Below are positions 5,665-5,834 of a stretch of DNA of 5,834 nucleotides, piece after piece. This DNA comes from Aquificaceae bacterium (lineage in GTDB: Bacteria > Aquificota > Aquificia > Aquificales > Aquificaceae): assembly GCA_015490215.1 (NCBI GenBank), contig WFYH01000146.1:1-5834 (forward strand). The letters run 5' to 3'. The position numbers and the translations under genes were made by a program. Below the pieces are notes generated by a model. It worked only from the letters and a program-made list of their open reading frames with translations. It made no database searches and was not told the DNA's origin. Every line of letters starts with the position of its first letter. Positions within the stretch are counted from its first letter, which is position 1.

Positions 5665-5834
5665 ATGGATCTTTCCTCCCTCGGCTATTCCTACCTTTTG
5701 ATAGTTTTTGCGCTGCTGATCGCCTACAAAGAGGGTGTGGGCAACGAAAGGGAGGTGTTTTTCTCCTCCCTAAGGACCCTTTTCCAGCTCCTGCTCTTGG
5801 GATATCTGCTCAGGTATCTTTTGACCCTTACAGA
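5665..5834 (+). CDS. fetB: FetB/YbbM-like (UPF0014) ABC-transporter permease, N-terminal part only
   Basis: The frame is open from the ATG at 5665 to the window edge (56 codons). It begins MDLSSLGYSYLLIVFALLIA, a first membrane helix, then YKEGVGNEREVFFSSLRTLF (21-40), then QLLLLGYLLRYLL (41-53), the start of a second helix. The pattern helix, K-E-x-x-x-x-E-R-(D/E), R-x-x-x-Q-L-x-x-x-G-Y-x-L is typical of the N-terminus of FetB/YbbM. In E. coli, FetB is the permease of the FetAB exporter linked to iron homeostasis and oxidative-stress resistance; substrates in other bacteria are mostly unproven. A matching ATPase gene (fetA) would be expected nearby but is not in the window. No normal Shine-Dalgarno sequence is present; the nearest purine run, GCGGAG at 5644-5649, ends about 15 nt before the ATG. 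The gene is divergent from rng and probably belongs to a separate unit. Confidence 0.8.
   Translation, partial: MDLSSLGYSYLLIVFALLIAYKEGVGNEREVFFSSLRTLFQLLLLGYLLRYLLTLT

Overview
The window looks like a chromosomal segment of a thermophilic Gram-negative bacterium, most likely of the Aquificales (Aquifex/Hydrogenobacter/Thermocrinis type). This is inferred from Lys/Glu-rich proteins, frequent AGG/AGA (Arg) and ATA (Ile) codons, extremely tight gene packing, outer-membrane genes (BamD, LapB type) and an MglA-type GTPase. No gene here fixes the genus, and no database search was possible.

Layout: almost the whole window is one minus-strand gene string, read from right to left. The order is rng (RNase G, 5625-4246), bamD (lipoprotein, 4249-3338), rsfS (ribosomal silencing factor, 3350-3021), a LapA-LapB-like membrane/TPR/zinc-ribbon protein (3024-1972), an MglA-like small GTPase (1970-1398) and a long PATAN/DUF4388-like protein (1390 to beyond the left edge). 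The junctions are a 4-nt overlap, a 13-nt overlap, a 4-nt overlap, a 1-nt gap and a 7-nt gap, so the six genes are almost certainly one translationally coupled operon. At the right edge a divergent plus-strand gene starts at 5665. It encodes the N-terminus of a FetB/YbbM (UPF0014) ABC-transporter permease. The 39-bp gap between rng and fetB is the only sizeable non-coding DNA and must hold the operon promoter.

How the genes fit together: RNase G and RsfS act on rRNA maturation and the ribosome. BamD (outer-membrane protein assembly) and the LapA-LapB-like protein (in E. coli, control of lipopolysaccharide synthesis) act on the envelope. The MglA-like GTPase and its PATAN-domain neighbour look like a polarity, motility or signalling module.

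The most interesting points are: LapA and LapB, separate neighbouring genes in E. coli, apparently fused into one polypeptide; a PATAN-type protein that seems to enter a J-domain exactly at the window edge, next to an MglA GTPase that has no MglB beside it here; and a BamD with a long charged helical insertion near its C-terminus. No RNA genes, mobile elements, CRISPR arrays or convincing terminators were seen.
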